Translations under genes and position numbers: made by a program
Assembly (NCBI GenBank): GCA_037501455.1
Contig: CM074858.1
Span: 87,456,501 to 87,520,500 of the forward strand
Reading direction: 5' to 3'
Source of the DNA: Lantana camara
Lineage: Eukaryota; Streptophyta; Magnoliopsida; Lamiales; Verbenaceae
Length of the DNA stretch: 64,000 bases
Part shown: positions 1 to 10,606 of the stretch, piece after piece
How positions within the stretch are numbered: the stretch's first letter is position 1
Layout of the letters: every line of letters starts with the position of its first letter
The notes under the pieces: generated by a model
Database searches by the model: none
What the model was told of the DNA's origin: nothing
What the model saw: the letters and a program-made list of their open reading frames with translations, nothing else

Positions 1-71
1 CCCTATTCTACATTGTCCTCAATGTATCATGAAAGAAGAGATGAGATCATGAGGACTTCCCTGAAGACAGC

Positions 72-1899
72 CTAGTGATTACCAATGTTGAGGCCTTTCT
101 TGATGGCCTCAATGTCTCCTTCTACTCCTGCTATGTGTATAGCTATGATGTCCATTGAATTCTCCATGGCTGGGAGCTTTTCCACGGACTTTTCATGTTT
201 TTCCAGCCTGGTTTTGAGTTTAAGCAGGAGACCTTCAATTCGGTCCAGTTGAGCAGAGTTGGAGGTGCTGGCTATGGCCTCAGGTTGGGCTTCAACCTGT
301 TCTTCAATTTGTACAAAGGTTGTACCTGCACCAAGAAACAACAATAATCCATTTTTCTTTTGGAGTATCTTCATGTTTAGTAGTGCCTGCTCATCAATGG
401 GGGAGAGGGTGGAATACACATTCAAATCATGGTTATTCAAGTCAAGTACTCCCTCATGTAGTGCAAGGTGTGTGATAATATGCGCAAGTTTAAGGGGTAT
501 TCTCAATCTAATGCAGCGATGAATGTGTGTGGCAACCCAAAAACCCAAATTAACTTTATGATTGTGCCACATGGCCCATAAAAATTAAACCTCAGTTTTA
601 GTAACAGTGCTGGATCCTTCAAACCTTTGTGAGAAGAAATAGGCAATTAATCTATGCATGTAAATAATGACCGGATCTTGCAAGTGAATGCTTTTAGCTG
701 TGGGTTCATGGAATTTAGCAATCTTACCACCAGTTAATTCAGTAAACGCAGCATCAACATTAAATTCTTTAGAAAAGTCACCAAAACATTCAAATTCATC
801 ATTATCTTCCTCATTTTCAGCTCTAAAATCAGTAAAGTTCAAGGCAAGACAAAATTCATTAATGGAGTAGCTGAATCGTTTGCCTAAAAGTCTAAACTTT
901 ATTACACCCTCTGCATCCCAGTTATGTGCTTCCTTTTTTTCAAACTTAAAAGTGGAATAGAATTCTAATGCCAGTTCATAGAACATGTCACAGTCAATAT
1001 CAAAGAATTTCTTCCAGCCTATATTATTCATCAGTTTATGCACAGGTTCCACAAGTTCAAACTTTTCTAGAGTGGGAATATGCAAACATCTCGCAGGAGA
1101 AATGACATAACTTAATACGTTTGTACCTCGTTTTCTCAGTTTTTCTGAACTTCAAATGACCTCTCAAATTTGTAAAGTGTGTAGGTGGAGGTGTTCTGCC
1201 TTTGGGGATCCTATTTCCCCTTTTCTGTATAGGAGCAGGAGCTCTTTTTCTTTGCTCAGCTGGGGTTGCCGTTTGTGCGTCCTCAGCTTGCTGTGCCTGT
1301 TCCTCTTCATCATTTCCTTGTCCCATCTATGCATCCCTTGCTTCCATTACAGGCTCTGTTGTGTTAACATCCTCACTTTGATCTTTCCTTGAAATTCTTC
1401 TCTTTTTCCCAGCTTTTATCAATCTCCTACCCTGCTTCTTCATGGGCTCATCCTCCTGAATGTTTGAATTAGCTTGATCGTCCTTCTGTGGAGCCCTAAC
1501 TGCTGGCTCTCTCTCAATTTCAGCATCCTCTTCATCTTGGAGAACCAATTTTCTCTTCCTCGGTCCCTGCTCTGAGTTCTTCTTGGGACGAATCTCCTTT
1601 TGCATGTCAGCAAGAGTTGGGTTTATTGTGGTGGGTGGTGACGATTGGGGTTCAGGGTTTGGTTTCAAAATAGCAGGGGTGGTGGGCGGTGGTTCTGGAG
1701 TTGGATTTCTGGTGGTGTCTCGGTGAGGAGAAGGTGAGGGAGAAGGGTTTTCAAAGGCTGTGTGGTAGGCGGGAGAGGAAGGGTTTACCTGGGTTGTCTC
1801 CTCTGGTGCTTGAACATCAACCTCTGGTTCCGACATGGCTGGTGGTTTCTTTGTTGTTGGTTTATGGCTGATATTGTGAATGGACCTGACCTTTTGCAC
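72..1899 (-). pseudogene. Athila ORF downstream of pol (env-position ORF), degenerate
   Basis: Four open blocks read in order on the minus strand: 1899-1327, 1326-1057, 1085-585 and 572-72. The first two share a frame and are split by one TAG at 1327-1329. A frameshift lies in the overlap around 1057-1085. A TAA at 585-587 interrupts the last two, which share a frame. The start is low-complexity and proline/serine/threonine rich, followed by a basic stretch (RKRKLV, KKRRISRKDQ) that could act as a nuclear localisation signal. The 1085-585 block (MHIPTLEKFELVEPVHKLMN, FRLLGKRFSYSINEFCLAL) looks like the plant-specific ATHILA ORF1-type domain. The last block ends in a possible coiled coil (LDRIEGLLLKLKTRLEKHEKSV). 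In Athila elements this position is called env-like; I see no clear signal peptide or transmembrane segment, so an envelope role is not supported here. Confidence 0.65.
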
Positions 1900-1960
1900 A
1901 CACTGGCGGAGTGGAGGAATATAGGTCCTTTGGACCTTGTTCTCGCCGTGGGAGTTGACT

Positions 1961-1984
1961 GGTGGTGGTGGTGGTGGTGGTGGT
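1961..1984 (+). repeat. (GGT)8 microsatellite
   Basis: Eight GGT triplets in a row. On the minus strand they read as ACC repeats, giving a run of threonines in one frame, just upstream of the env-position ORF of the Athila element. They are probably slippage-prone sequence in its spacer. Confidence 0.9.
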
Positions 1985-2149
1985 TCGCGGTGGTGGGTGG
2001 TGACCTTTGAGCTTCGGAGAATGGGGCGAAGGAGAGGAGGAAGATAGAGGGTTTTTTAGGGTTTGTGAATTTTGTGATTTTGAAATCTGAATGTGAGAAT
2101 AACGTTGGGGCTTTTTATGTTTAAATCTCTGAAAATAAAAACACATTTT

Positions 2150-2554
2150 ATAAAAATGTTTTGTCTCTTAAAAGGAAAGGTGCGTTTTGAAATGAAAATC
2201 AATTTATCACGCTTTTTAAATGAATATGTTTGCCCTTTTTAAATGAAACATTTAAAGCGCTTAATTCCCAGAGAAGACGTATTCAAGTCAGCCCGTTTTC
2301 ACAAATCGAATTCAATTTTGGTAGGCACAATTCTTCACTTTTTTTTTTGAAAAATGCCTGTGTCATGAGTTTAGGAATGACCATCTCTAAAGGTTCAGGT
2401 CCTGGGTAGCAGTTTCTGCTAAAATCTGCAAACAAAACAAAAAGTGGTCCTTAGTCAAGAATCACAGTATTCTCTTAACAAAAACAAAGAGAAACTGGAA
2501 CTGAACAACAATAAATCAAAAAGAATTGGGTTGCCTCCCAATAAGCGCCCTTGT
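2150..2554 (-). other. Athila spacer between integrase and downstream ORF
   Basis: No ORF of note. The right end (2528-2570) holds the sequence that typically follows Athila pol, reading on the minus strand through GGGCGCTTATTGGGAGGCAA. The rest is A/T-rich with homopolymer T at 2339-2349. No polypurine tract can be assigned, because the 3' LTR lies outside the window. Confidence 0.5.
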
Positions 2555-3660
2555 TTAACGTCCTAGGCTAGACGAATTCATTGCATTGTCAATGCACCAG
2601 AGTGCTGTCCAAGCTGACTCCTCCACTGTATGAGCTTGGAATCTTTCATAAAATGGCTTGAGGCGATGGCCATTCACTTTAAATGCTTTCCCAGTCTCTA
2701 AGCTTTTGATAGCCACTGCAGCATGAGGGAAAACATCAGTTACAACAAAAGGTCTTATCCATCTAGACCTCAACTTACCGGGAAATAACTTTAAACGTGA
2801 ATGAAATAATAAAACTTTCTGCCCAATTTGAAAAGTTTTCCTGGAAATCATTTGATCATGAAAGTTTTTAGTCTTTTCTTTGTAGATTCTTGCACTTTCA
2901 TATGCCTCATTCCTTAATTCTTCCGATTCCTGCAGTTGCAATTTCCTGTGTACTCCAGCTTCATCTATCTTCATGTTGCATTGCTTAATTGCCCATAGTG
3001 CTTTGTGTTCCAATTCCACAGGTAAGCGACAAGGCTTTCCAAAGACTAGCCTATATGGTGACATGCCAATGGGGGTTTTATAGGTTGTCCTATAAGCCCA
3101 GAAAGCATCATCAAGCTTTAAACTCCAGTCCTTCCTATTTGGGTTAACAGTTTTCTCCAAGATGGACTTCACTTCATGGTTTGAAATCTCAGCTTGTCAA
3201 CTTGTTTGTGGATGATAGGCTGTCGATGTCCTGTTAAAGATATTAGCCTTCATGAAACCTACAACAGTTTTAGAGTCATTAGTCCGTGTGGCTTTTGCCT
3301 CAACCCATTTGGATATATAATAAACTCCAAGTAATAAATAGTTGTTGCCAAAAGAACTAGGAAACGGACCCATAAAGTCTATGCCCCAAACATCAAATAT
3401 TTCACAAACTAAAATGAGGGACAATGGCATTTAATTTTTAACACTCAAATTCCCAGTTTTCTGACAGCTTTCACAAGTTTTGCAAAACATGAATGCATCA
3501 CGAAATAATGTAGGCCAATATAGTCCACATTCTAACACCTTTCTTGCAGTTCTTTTTGGCCCAAAGTGGCCTCCACATGCATGGGAATGACAGAATTTTA
3601 AACAGAGTGAATTTCTTCTTCACTTATGCATCTCCTGATCACTTGATCTGCACAAAACTT
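2555..3660 (-). pseudogene. Athila integrase (broken)
   Basis: Integrase inserts the cDNA copy into the host chromosome. Three parts read on the minus strand. The zinc-binding HHCC region lies in 3660-3440, without a continuous frame; HSHACGGHFGPKRTARKVL and CKTCESCQKTG can be read through it. The start of the catalytic core lies at 3430-3197 ([11 protein letters not shown] with the first catalytic Asp, ending [10 protein letters not shown]). The C-terminal part lies at 3172-2555 ([20 protein letters not shown], then [20 protein letters not shown] and [13 protein letters not shown]). Stops at about 3430 and 3180 separate the blocks. The stretch expected between the first Asp and YHPQT is shortened, so the second catalytic Asp appears to be lost. 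Family assignment is strong; function is lost. Confidence 0.85.
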
Positions 3661-4452
3661 TCAAAGGTAAGGATCATCCCATACATAGTATTTAGCATTA
3701 ATTTTTATCTTATCACGCTCAGATCTAGACAGTTTATCAGGAAAAGTTTTGGATACCATATAGTTTACCATGTCTACATACCAGGGGACATGCGTTAGGC
3801 ATGACCTTAGCTTACCATCAGCTACGGTGAACAGTTGCTCATCTGGAAATTCATCTTTTATGGGATTGGAATCTGCATTTGCCAAGATTCGACTCAGATG
3901 GTCAGCAACCAAGTTCTTTGATCCTTTTTTGTCTCTGATTTCAATGTCAAACTCTTGCATCAAAAGGATCGAACGTATCAACCTTGGTTTTGCTTCCTTC
4001 TTCTTCAAGAGGTACCTAAGAGCTACATGATCAGAATAAACAATCACTTTAGTACCCAGCAGATATGCACGAAATTTATCTATAGCAAATACAATAGCTA
4101 AAAGCTCCTTTTCAGTTGTGGTGTAGTTGATTTGAGTTGTATCTAACATCCTTGAAGCATAATAAATCACATGAGGTGATTTATTTATCTTTTGTCCACG
4201 AACAGCTCCAATAGCATAGTCGCTTGCATCGCACATCAACTCGAAGGGATGATTCCAATCAGGTGCTTGGATTATTGGGGCAGAAGTTAGCTTCAACTTA
4301 AGCAAATCAAATGATTTCTTGCAAGCTTCATCAAACTTGAATTCCACATCCTTTTGCAGTAGCTTGTATAGAGGTTGTGCTATCTTTGAAAAGTCTTTTA
4401 TGAATCTCCTGTAGAAGCCTGCATGTCCAACAAAAGAACGGATCTCCCGCAC
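3661..4452 (-). pseudogene. Athila RNase H domain and linker
   Basis: Continuation of pol after the RT thumb. The block opens with the conserved [20 protein letters not shown] of gypsy RTs. The RNase H catalytic Asp follows in [14 protein letters not shown], then the [20 protein letters not shown] block with its Glu, [12 protein letters not shown] with an Asp, and [10 protein letters not shown]. RNase H removes the RNA template during reverse transcription. The open stretch then runs through the linker toward the integrase zinc region. It is out of frame with the preceding 4582-4331 piece and separated by a stop from integrase, so it is a fragment of a formerly continuous polyprotein. The core motifs look intact. 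Confidence 0.85.
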
Positions 4453-5400
4453 ACTTGTGGGGGTAAGGCAAAGACTCTATAACATCAATCTTTGATTTAT
4501 CAACCTCAATGCCTCTAATTGAAACTATATGTCTTAAAATCAGCCCTTGATCAACCATAAAATGACATTTTTCATAATTCAAAACAAGGTTACTTTCAAG
4601 ACTTTAGCCAAATTATTCAAGCATGCATCAAATGAATTTCGATAAATAGTAAAATCATCCATGAAAACTTCGATTATATCATCAACATAATCTGAAAATA
4701 TGCTCACCATACACCTTTGAAATGTGGCAGGGGCGTTGCAAAGCCCAAATGGCATACGCCGAAATGCAAATGTTCCAAATGGACAGGTGAATGTGGTCTT
4801 TTCTTGATCTTCCGGTGCAACGGGAATTTGATAGAATCCAGAATATCTATCAAGACAACAATAATGTGTCTTTCCGGCAATCCTTTCAAGCATTTGATCA
4901 ATGAATGGCAAGGGAAAATGGTCCTTCTTGGTGGCTGCATTCAATCTTCTATAATCCATGCACACACGCCAACTGTTTTGCACTCTCGTTTGTACCATTT
5001 CTCTAGCTACATTCTCAATCACCGTTATCCATGTTTTCTTGGGAACAACCTGCACAGGACTTATCCATCGACTATCCGAAGTGGGGTATATGATGTCGGC
5101 ATCCAAGAGCTTAAGAATTTCTTTCTTCACAACCTCCATCATTGGAGGATTCAATCTTCTTTGAGCTTCTCTACTTGGTTTGCAATGTTCTTCCAAGATA
5201 ATGTTGTGTATACATGTAGATGGACTTAAGCCTTTTATGTTTGCAATGGTCCATCCGAAGGCTGCTTTGAATTCTTTAAGAACTCGTATCAATTTCTCTT
5301 CCTCCAAACTTGAGAGTTTATTTGAAATAATCACTGGAAGAGTTTCTTCATCACCTAAATACCCATATTTAATGTGTGATGGCAGTGGTTTAAGCTCCAA
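4331..5400 (-). pseudogene. Athila reverse transcriptase (frameshifted)
   Basis: The main block, 5400-4579, carries RT motifs in order: the HIKYGYLGD entry region, MEVVKKEILKLLDADIIYPT, WRVCMDYRRLN, HFPLPFIDQMLERIAG, CCLDRYSGFYQI, TFAFRRMPFGLCNAPATFQRCM and the catalytic box EVFMDDFTIY (FMDD variant of YxDD). After KVTLF the frame shifts into 4582-4331 (MNYEKCHFMVDQGLILRHIV), then shifts back into the RNase H block. The SKWISPVQVVPKK region carries a small extra segment (TWITVIENVAREMVQTRVQN), which Athila RTs are known to have. The 5633-5355 block is the linker from protease. RT copies element RNA to DNA; this copy cannot make a full protein. Confidence 0.87.
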
Positions 5401-5598
5401 ATAGGGGCCTGCACAATAGAGGGAAGTAATTTAGTATGAGAAACAGTCAATTTGTTACAAGACTTGTTGTGATTAACAAGTTTCAAAGATTCTAATGCAT
5501 AAACAACATCACAAACATCCTCTCTTATTTCATACTTAGCTTCCAATTCCTTAAGTTTATCAATATAAAGGTTGTCACCCAATGCTAAGTACAGTTCA

Positions 5599-6213
5599 TC
5601 ATAATAATCCAATGGAATAAATATTTGAAACATTTTCAGTAAGATATCTCATGGCATCATAAACATTGAATTTAATGAGATCCCCATCAAACTCCATCTT
5701 TAATGTTCCATCATGGACATCAATCTTTGCTCTTGCTGTGCTAAAAAATGGTCTCCCAAGCAGCAATTCTGAAGACTTTGAAATCTTATCATCTTCCATG
5801 TCAAGCACAAAGAAATCTGCAGGAAATACTAAGTTATTGACTTGTACAAGTACATCTTCCAACACTCCTTCCGGATGTGCAATGGATCTATCAGCGAGTT
5901 GTATAATAACTCCTGTTCCCTCCAAAGGACCAATGTTTAGTGAAGAATAGATGGACAAAGGTATAACATTTATAGAAGCACCTAAATCACACATAACATG
6001 ATTTATACCTAGATTACCTATCTTGCATGGAATTGCAAACATACCTTGATCCTTACATTTAGGTGGGAGTTTTCTTTGAAGTACAGCTGATACATTTTCT
6101 CTCATTCTCACTTTTTCATTTCCCAACAGTTTTCTTTTATTTGTACAAAGATCTTTAAGAAATTTAGCATACCTTTGGATTTGTTTTACAGCATCAAGGA
6201 GGGGAATATTCAA
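5599..6213 (-). pseudogene. Athila aspartic protease region
   Basis: The open block reads NIPLLDAVKQIQRYAKFLKD (a gag-to-protease linker common in Athila), then LPPKCKDQGMFAIPCKIGN and the active-site motif MCDLGASINVIPLSIYSSL, where D-L-G-A takes the place of D-T/S-G-A. It continues with VQVNNLVFPADFFVLDMEDD and LLGRPFFSTARAKIDVHDG, the typical flap and C-terminal hydrophobic motifs. The protease would release gag and pol proteins from the polyprotein. A TAA at about 6243 separates it from gag upstream. It then runs toward RT through a linker in another frame (5633-5355), so at least one frameshift follows. Confidence 0.85.
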
Positions 6214-6243
6214 CTCAACCTTCCAGAATGTGTCCAGAATTTC

Positions 6244-8015
6244 TTACTCTTCCTTGGCTTTCTTAGACTGTGAAAACCTTTGAGGAAAAGGTGGTGGAAT
6301 GATTAAAGGTTTGGGTTGCACAGAAGGTTCTGCCACCTGCTCTGTTTCTAAGCCATGATCATGGCTTACGTCCTTACCTCCTGACTCTGTATCTGCATCA
6401 AAACCTGCTCTATTTTGCTCTGTTATTCCACTGCCTTGCCCTACTTTTTGCCTCCTTACAGGTAGTTCCAGCTCCTTTCCACTCCTCAGGGTGATAGCGC
6501 TGGCATTTTGTCTAGGATCAATTGTTTGGGATGGCAACTTTCCTTTGTTTTCAAGCTTGCTAACTGAAGATGCTAGTTGTCCCAACTGATTTTCCAAGTT
6601 TTGAACAGTGGACTGAAACTGCTGCATATTTGCTCTCGTTTCCTGCTGAAATTGTTGCATATTTGACCTGTTTTCCTGTTGAAATTGTTAATTGTTAGTC
6701 ATGAAAGCCTTAAACATATCTTCTAAAGATGTACCTGAATTAGAGCTTGAAGGCTACTGAAAATTGGCTTGTTGTGGCTGAAAATTTTGATTTGGCTGGA
6801 AGTTTTGAGGCGGTCTTTGTATGGGTGGCCTTGGCTGAAAATTTTGTTATCCTTGAAACAATTGAGGCATCGGTGCATAGCTGAAATTAGGATGATCTTT
6901 CCAGCCCGGATTGTACGTATTCGAATATGGATCATACTTCCTTTGTTGAAAACCTCCTCCTATTGCACTTACGTTTTCGGTGCCATCTCCTTGAAGTGTT
7001 GGGCATAAATGCGTGTGGTGATCGGGACTCGTACAGATTCCACAAACCAAAGATGGTGTCGAGTTTGCCACAGCTAAATTCTACACCAAAGTTGTTAACT
7101 TATTTAATTGACTTTCAATTGAAGTGGAGCTTACCTCATTTACCTTTCTCGGGGCATCATGATGAGTACCAAACTGTTGAGAATTAGCAGCCACGGTAGA
7201 AATTAGCTGCCTAGCTTCATTTGGAGTTTTGTTCACAATGGCACCACCGATTGCTGCATCCATCATTCGCCTTTCCATTGGAATTAATCCTTCAAAAAAA
7301 TATTGGATCAAAGCTTACTTGGACTCTTGTAGTGTCCATGTTGTGGACAAAATGCTAAGAGTTTCTTAAATCTTTCCCAATCAGATTCCTTTTATCTAAT
7401 TGAAACTATCTCCCTTCTTGTAGATACAACTCGGGATGTGGGGAAGAATTTCTCCAAGAGAGCTGAACTCATGGTTGTCCAAGTTGTGATTGACCCTGGA
7501 GGTAAATAATACAACCATTCCTTTGCATCATCAGCCAATGAGAAAGGGAATGCTCTCAATTTAATCTACTCCTCCGTAACTCCATTTGGCCTCAGGTTAG
7601 AGCAAACCACATGAAACTCTTTAAAGTGTTAATTTGGATCTTCATTCTCCTTGCCTCTGAATGTGGGAAGTAGGTGAATCAGTCCTGACTTTAGCTCAAA
7701 GTCAGTTGTCAAAGTAGGCAATGTGATACACAATGGTTCTTGAGCTACAGGTGGTGCTGCCAGCTGCCTCAATGTCTGATTGTCTGCGGCCATGCTTAAT
7801 GGATGACCACAGCTAACGCTTCTGGTGTCTGTGTCAGTGAATAAATTAACCAAACAGGGGAACTGATCTTCTTCAAGAAATCTGGTACTTTCAGCTTGTT
7901 GTCTGCGTATTCTAGCTTCTTTCTTGATCTGTCTTAATGTTCTTTCAATCTCAGGATCGTAGGGAACCAATTTCTTGGAATATTCAGACCTGGTTATACA
8001 AGAAAACAAAACCAA
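6244..8015 (-). pseudogene. Athila gag, several breaks
   Basis: Gag would form the virus-like particle. Pieces on the minus strand: 8015-7629 (start region, with SKKLVPYDPEIERTLRQIKK, a well-known Athila gag N-terminus), about 7620-7312 with no long frame, 7311-7081 (QYFFEGLIPMERRMMDAAIG), 7071-6847 with the knuckle-like SLVCGICTSPDHHTHLCPTL, and 6660-6244 with a Gln-rich coiled region (MQQFQQETRANMQQFQ) and a long linker. Stops interrupt at about 7626, 7315, 7080, 6848 and 6689. The first ORF begins just below the PBS, and the true initiator may be near SKKLVPYDPE rather than the first available codon. Confidence 0.8.
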
Positions 8016-8025
8016 TTAAATCTAG

Positions 8026-8043
8026 TCCCCGGTAACGGCGCCA
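8026..8043 (-). other. Athila primer binding site (tRNA-Asp type)
   Basis: On the minus strand the sequence is TGGCGCCGTTACCGGGGA. It is complementary to the 3' end of plant tRNA-Asp, with one likely mismatch (A where G is usual, TGGCGCCGTTGCCGGGGA). It lies six bases inside the LTR end, between LTR and gag, where minus-strand DNA synthesis would start. Confidence 0.85.
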
Positions 8044-8049
8044 AAAATT

Positions 8050-9513
8050 TGATGGTTCCCGAATCCACAAAATAAAAACCTTCACTATCCAATATGCAAT
8101 AAATTGAGTACAGTAGCAAAAGGTCGAACCCAAAAGACCAGCAGGTGTTATATTTCACACACAACCAAGTAAATAATCCACAAAAATTTCGGGACAGGGG
8201 GGTTTTAGTAATTTAGCAAACTACAAATCTAAACACTAAACCAATGGTAACAAGCAAGTAAAATCTGATATTAAAACTCTGAAATGAACTGAATAAAAGA
8301 TAGATTATCCTAGCCAAGTTGTTCTTATAATTCATGCCATTGGTTCGATCATTGATGCAATATTCAACTTCAATTTCTTGATAGATTGGCTGCGGTAGAC
8401 AACAAGCTCTGCACGCCCTAGTCCTTTCTTATTTTTGCAATGATTATAAGAAGCTCATTAACCATCTTCTTAACACAAAAGCAGTCTTAAAGGTACGATC
8501 CTAAGATTTAACTTCGTGACAGCATTAATCATGAAAAGGACACCAATCCTAACCAACAAACTCAAGAAGCTTGGAATGTTTAAGTCATTATACATGCATC
8601 TTATCATTATCAAGTAAACATGGAGGTAAGCCTTCAATGATGTGTAACTCTTAGGCACATTTACATGACAATTACGGATCAAGTATTTGAGCAGTCAAGT
8701 AGAACAAGCATCAAGATAAAGATTGATCAAAAAACCATCTCAAAAACATGTTCAAACCATACATTCAAGATACCTGCATATACTGAGAGATTAAAGCTGC
8801 ATAAACTCATTTAGATCTCACAAATCCAAAGCATGAATCAAATAAACAACTTCACTAGGATAAAAGGGGCTTAGCTGCTGTACATTCTTACAAAAAGATC
8901 AGATAATAAACTGTTTTAGAACTGAAATTAAGCTAACAAAGATTGTCTACAAAAGAAGGATAAATATCTTCACAATCTAGCAAGAGAAGAAAAGGGAAAG
9001 GAAATGCTAGCTGATCATAACAGGGGAGAAGTCCCCTGTTTTCTGCTGTTTCTGGAGTTGCTTCAGCTGCTACGTGACTCCAAGATCAAGAGGAAGGCTG
9101 AATAATGTTTCTTTTCTTCATAACCCTTGCTTATAAGCTTGGTAATCTCAACTTTGGCACGTATTTCAAGCCAAATATTCTTTAGAGTTCCTAAGTATGA
9201 TGATTACCCTTCTTGAGATGCAAAATACTATGCAAAGCTGCTGCAAGTAGCTGAAGTTGACAAAAAGTGAAAGTCAGCCGCAACATTTGACTTGGTGTTT
9301 GCTACGGCATCCTTAGCTTAAGGATGATCATGGCTTAAGGTCATAACTTAGTTCATTTTCTGCACTTGGCGATTCTTTTAGTCCAGATTTGTATTGATGA
9401 TCCATTTTAGCTCCAATAAACCTACAAAGCCATAATTAAGCTTAATTAAGCACATATTCAGTCAAATATAGGGGGAAAATTAAGACAATTAAGGCACAAA
9501 TTACATACTAACA
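8050..9513 (-). repeat. Athila 5' LTR
   Basis: The inner boundary is set by the PBS: on the plus strand the LTR opens TGATGGTTCCCG at 8050. The outer boundary at 9513 is inferred from the TG...CA rule: minus-strand start TGTTAGTATG, followed by a stretch with GGCTTTGTAGGTTTATTGGAGC, which is common in Athila LTR starts. Length would be 1464 bp. There is no partner LTR in the window to confirm it. The inside has no ORF of note; it carries promoter, R and U5, but I cannot place a TATA box with confidence. Confidence 0.6.
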
Positions 9514-10592
9514 AAAAGACATAAAGTAATAAGGCTCAATCTTCATATTGGCCTTAGACAATTACATGGAGCATACCCCGGCCTCAAAACAGTAATATGG
9601 AAAGCCACATAATAAACACATAATAGTACGCACATAAGTGGGGCACCGACCCCAATTGAAAAAGCACAACTATGGGGTTCCAACCCCAATTTAAACCATT
9701 CATGTGCATAAATTAAAACCACTCAAAAGACTAAACCCATGAACACCTCACATGCATGAATTGCAAGAATTTAAATTTAACCAATAAATTAAAATTTCCG
9801 CTTTAAGCCCTAATGACTTAAAACACGACTTAGATGCAATTCTTTTTCAAGAGCCTTTTCTATAAAACCCGAAAATACTAAACCAATAAAATTCCAATTA
9901 ATTTCTGAAAATTAATAATTTTATTCCTTCAATATTTTCAGAAAATAAAGTTCGTAATTTTCTCAAAAATTTAAATCGTTTTAATTTCTCAAAATCCCAA
10001 TTTAAACAATTATTTTAAAAATAATTTAAAATAAATTTTACAAAAAAATTAAATCGGGGTTTCAACGACCGAAAATACGAAAACACAAAAACATGGCCGG
10101 AACGCCCTGGAATCGCGAAGCACCGCCGTGCGCGCCCACTGCGCCCAACAGTGCCGTACGATTGGGGGGGGGGGGGGGATTCTGGGCGCACGGTCGCAAA
10201 ACGCTGTCAGGTGACCTCCCTCGGGGTTGCGGGATAGGGGCACCTAGGCGGCTTCGCGCGCGGCTACGTGACAGTGGCGCGCGGGGTTGGGGTGTGCTAC
10301 TCGTTGGCACGTTCCAACCTTGCGTGTTCGTATCGTGTTTCATTTCGTATCTCAGGTTTCTCAAAAACCAATTCAATCCAAAATTAAAATTACGATTTAA
10401 ACAGATTTCAACTAAAACAGTTTTTCAAAATACGATTTAAGAAAACAGTTTTCAGAAAATTTTAGGAAAAATACAGTTTCGTATTTCAGGCTTTCTAAAA
10501 GAACTCAAGAATACTCATTTTGTATCTAAACCTAAGAATTTCTACCAAATTCAGAATAATTGAGACGAATCAGAAATAGGCCTTGCAAGGTA
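9514..10592 (-). other. Non-coding leader of the LTR element, GC-rich core
   Basis: AT-rich outside (9514-10050) and strongly GC-rich between about 10090 and 10320, with a homopolymer of 15 G at 10164-10178. Short open frames occur on both strands because of the GC content, but no gag, CCHC or protease motif can be read. It is taken as untranslated leader of the LTR element whose PBS is at 10593. Confidence 0.45.
10164..10178 (+). repeat. Homopolymer (G)15
   Basis: Fifteen consecutive G residues inside the GC-rich leader. Such a run is prone to length errors in sequencing and replication, so frames drawn through it are unreliable. Confidence 0.9.
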
Positions 10593-10604
10593 GCTCTGAT
10601 ACCA
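10593..10604 (-). other. Primer binding site, initiator tRNA-Met type
   Basis: The minus strand reads TGGTATCAGAGC, the standard complement to plant initiator tRNA-Met used by Copia and chromovirus elements. Two bases separate it from the LTR end at 10607 (...CCCAACA). This fixes orientation and the inner LTR boundary. Confidence 0.9.
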
Positions 10605-10606
10605 CT

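Larger units (their letters stand above)
1..9513 (-). mobile_element. Athila-lineage Ty3/gypsy retrotransposon, 3' end outside window
   Basis: On the minus strand the order is LTR (9513-8050), tRNA-Asp-like PBS, gag, protease, RT, RNase H, integrase and a further ORF region downstream of pol. That order, with an extra ORF after integrase and a PBS of the TGGCGCCGTT type, is known for the Athila clade of plant gypsy elements. The integrase C-terminal segment ([31 protein letters not shown]) is very like Athila proteins. The second LTR should lie left of base 1 and is not seen. Every ORF is broken by stops or frameshifts, so the copy is dead. It lies inside the leader of another LTR element, whose PBS and LTR follow at 10593-12445. 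The five bases after the LTR (9514-9518, aaaag) would be one half of its target duplication. Confidence 0.85.

Noticed and set aside
10062..10376. Proline/arginine-rich protein of 104 residues on the minus strand
   Set aside because: It depends on a 15-G homopolymer and GC-rich sequence, with an equally long frame on the other strand and no motif.
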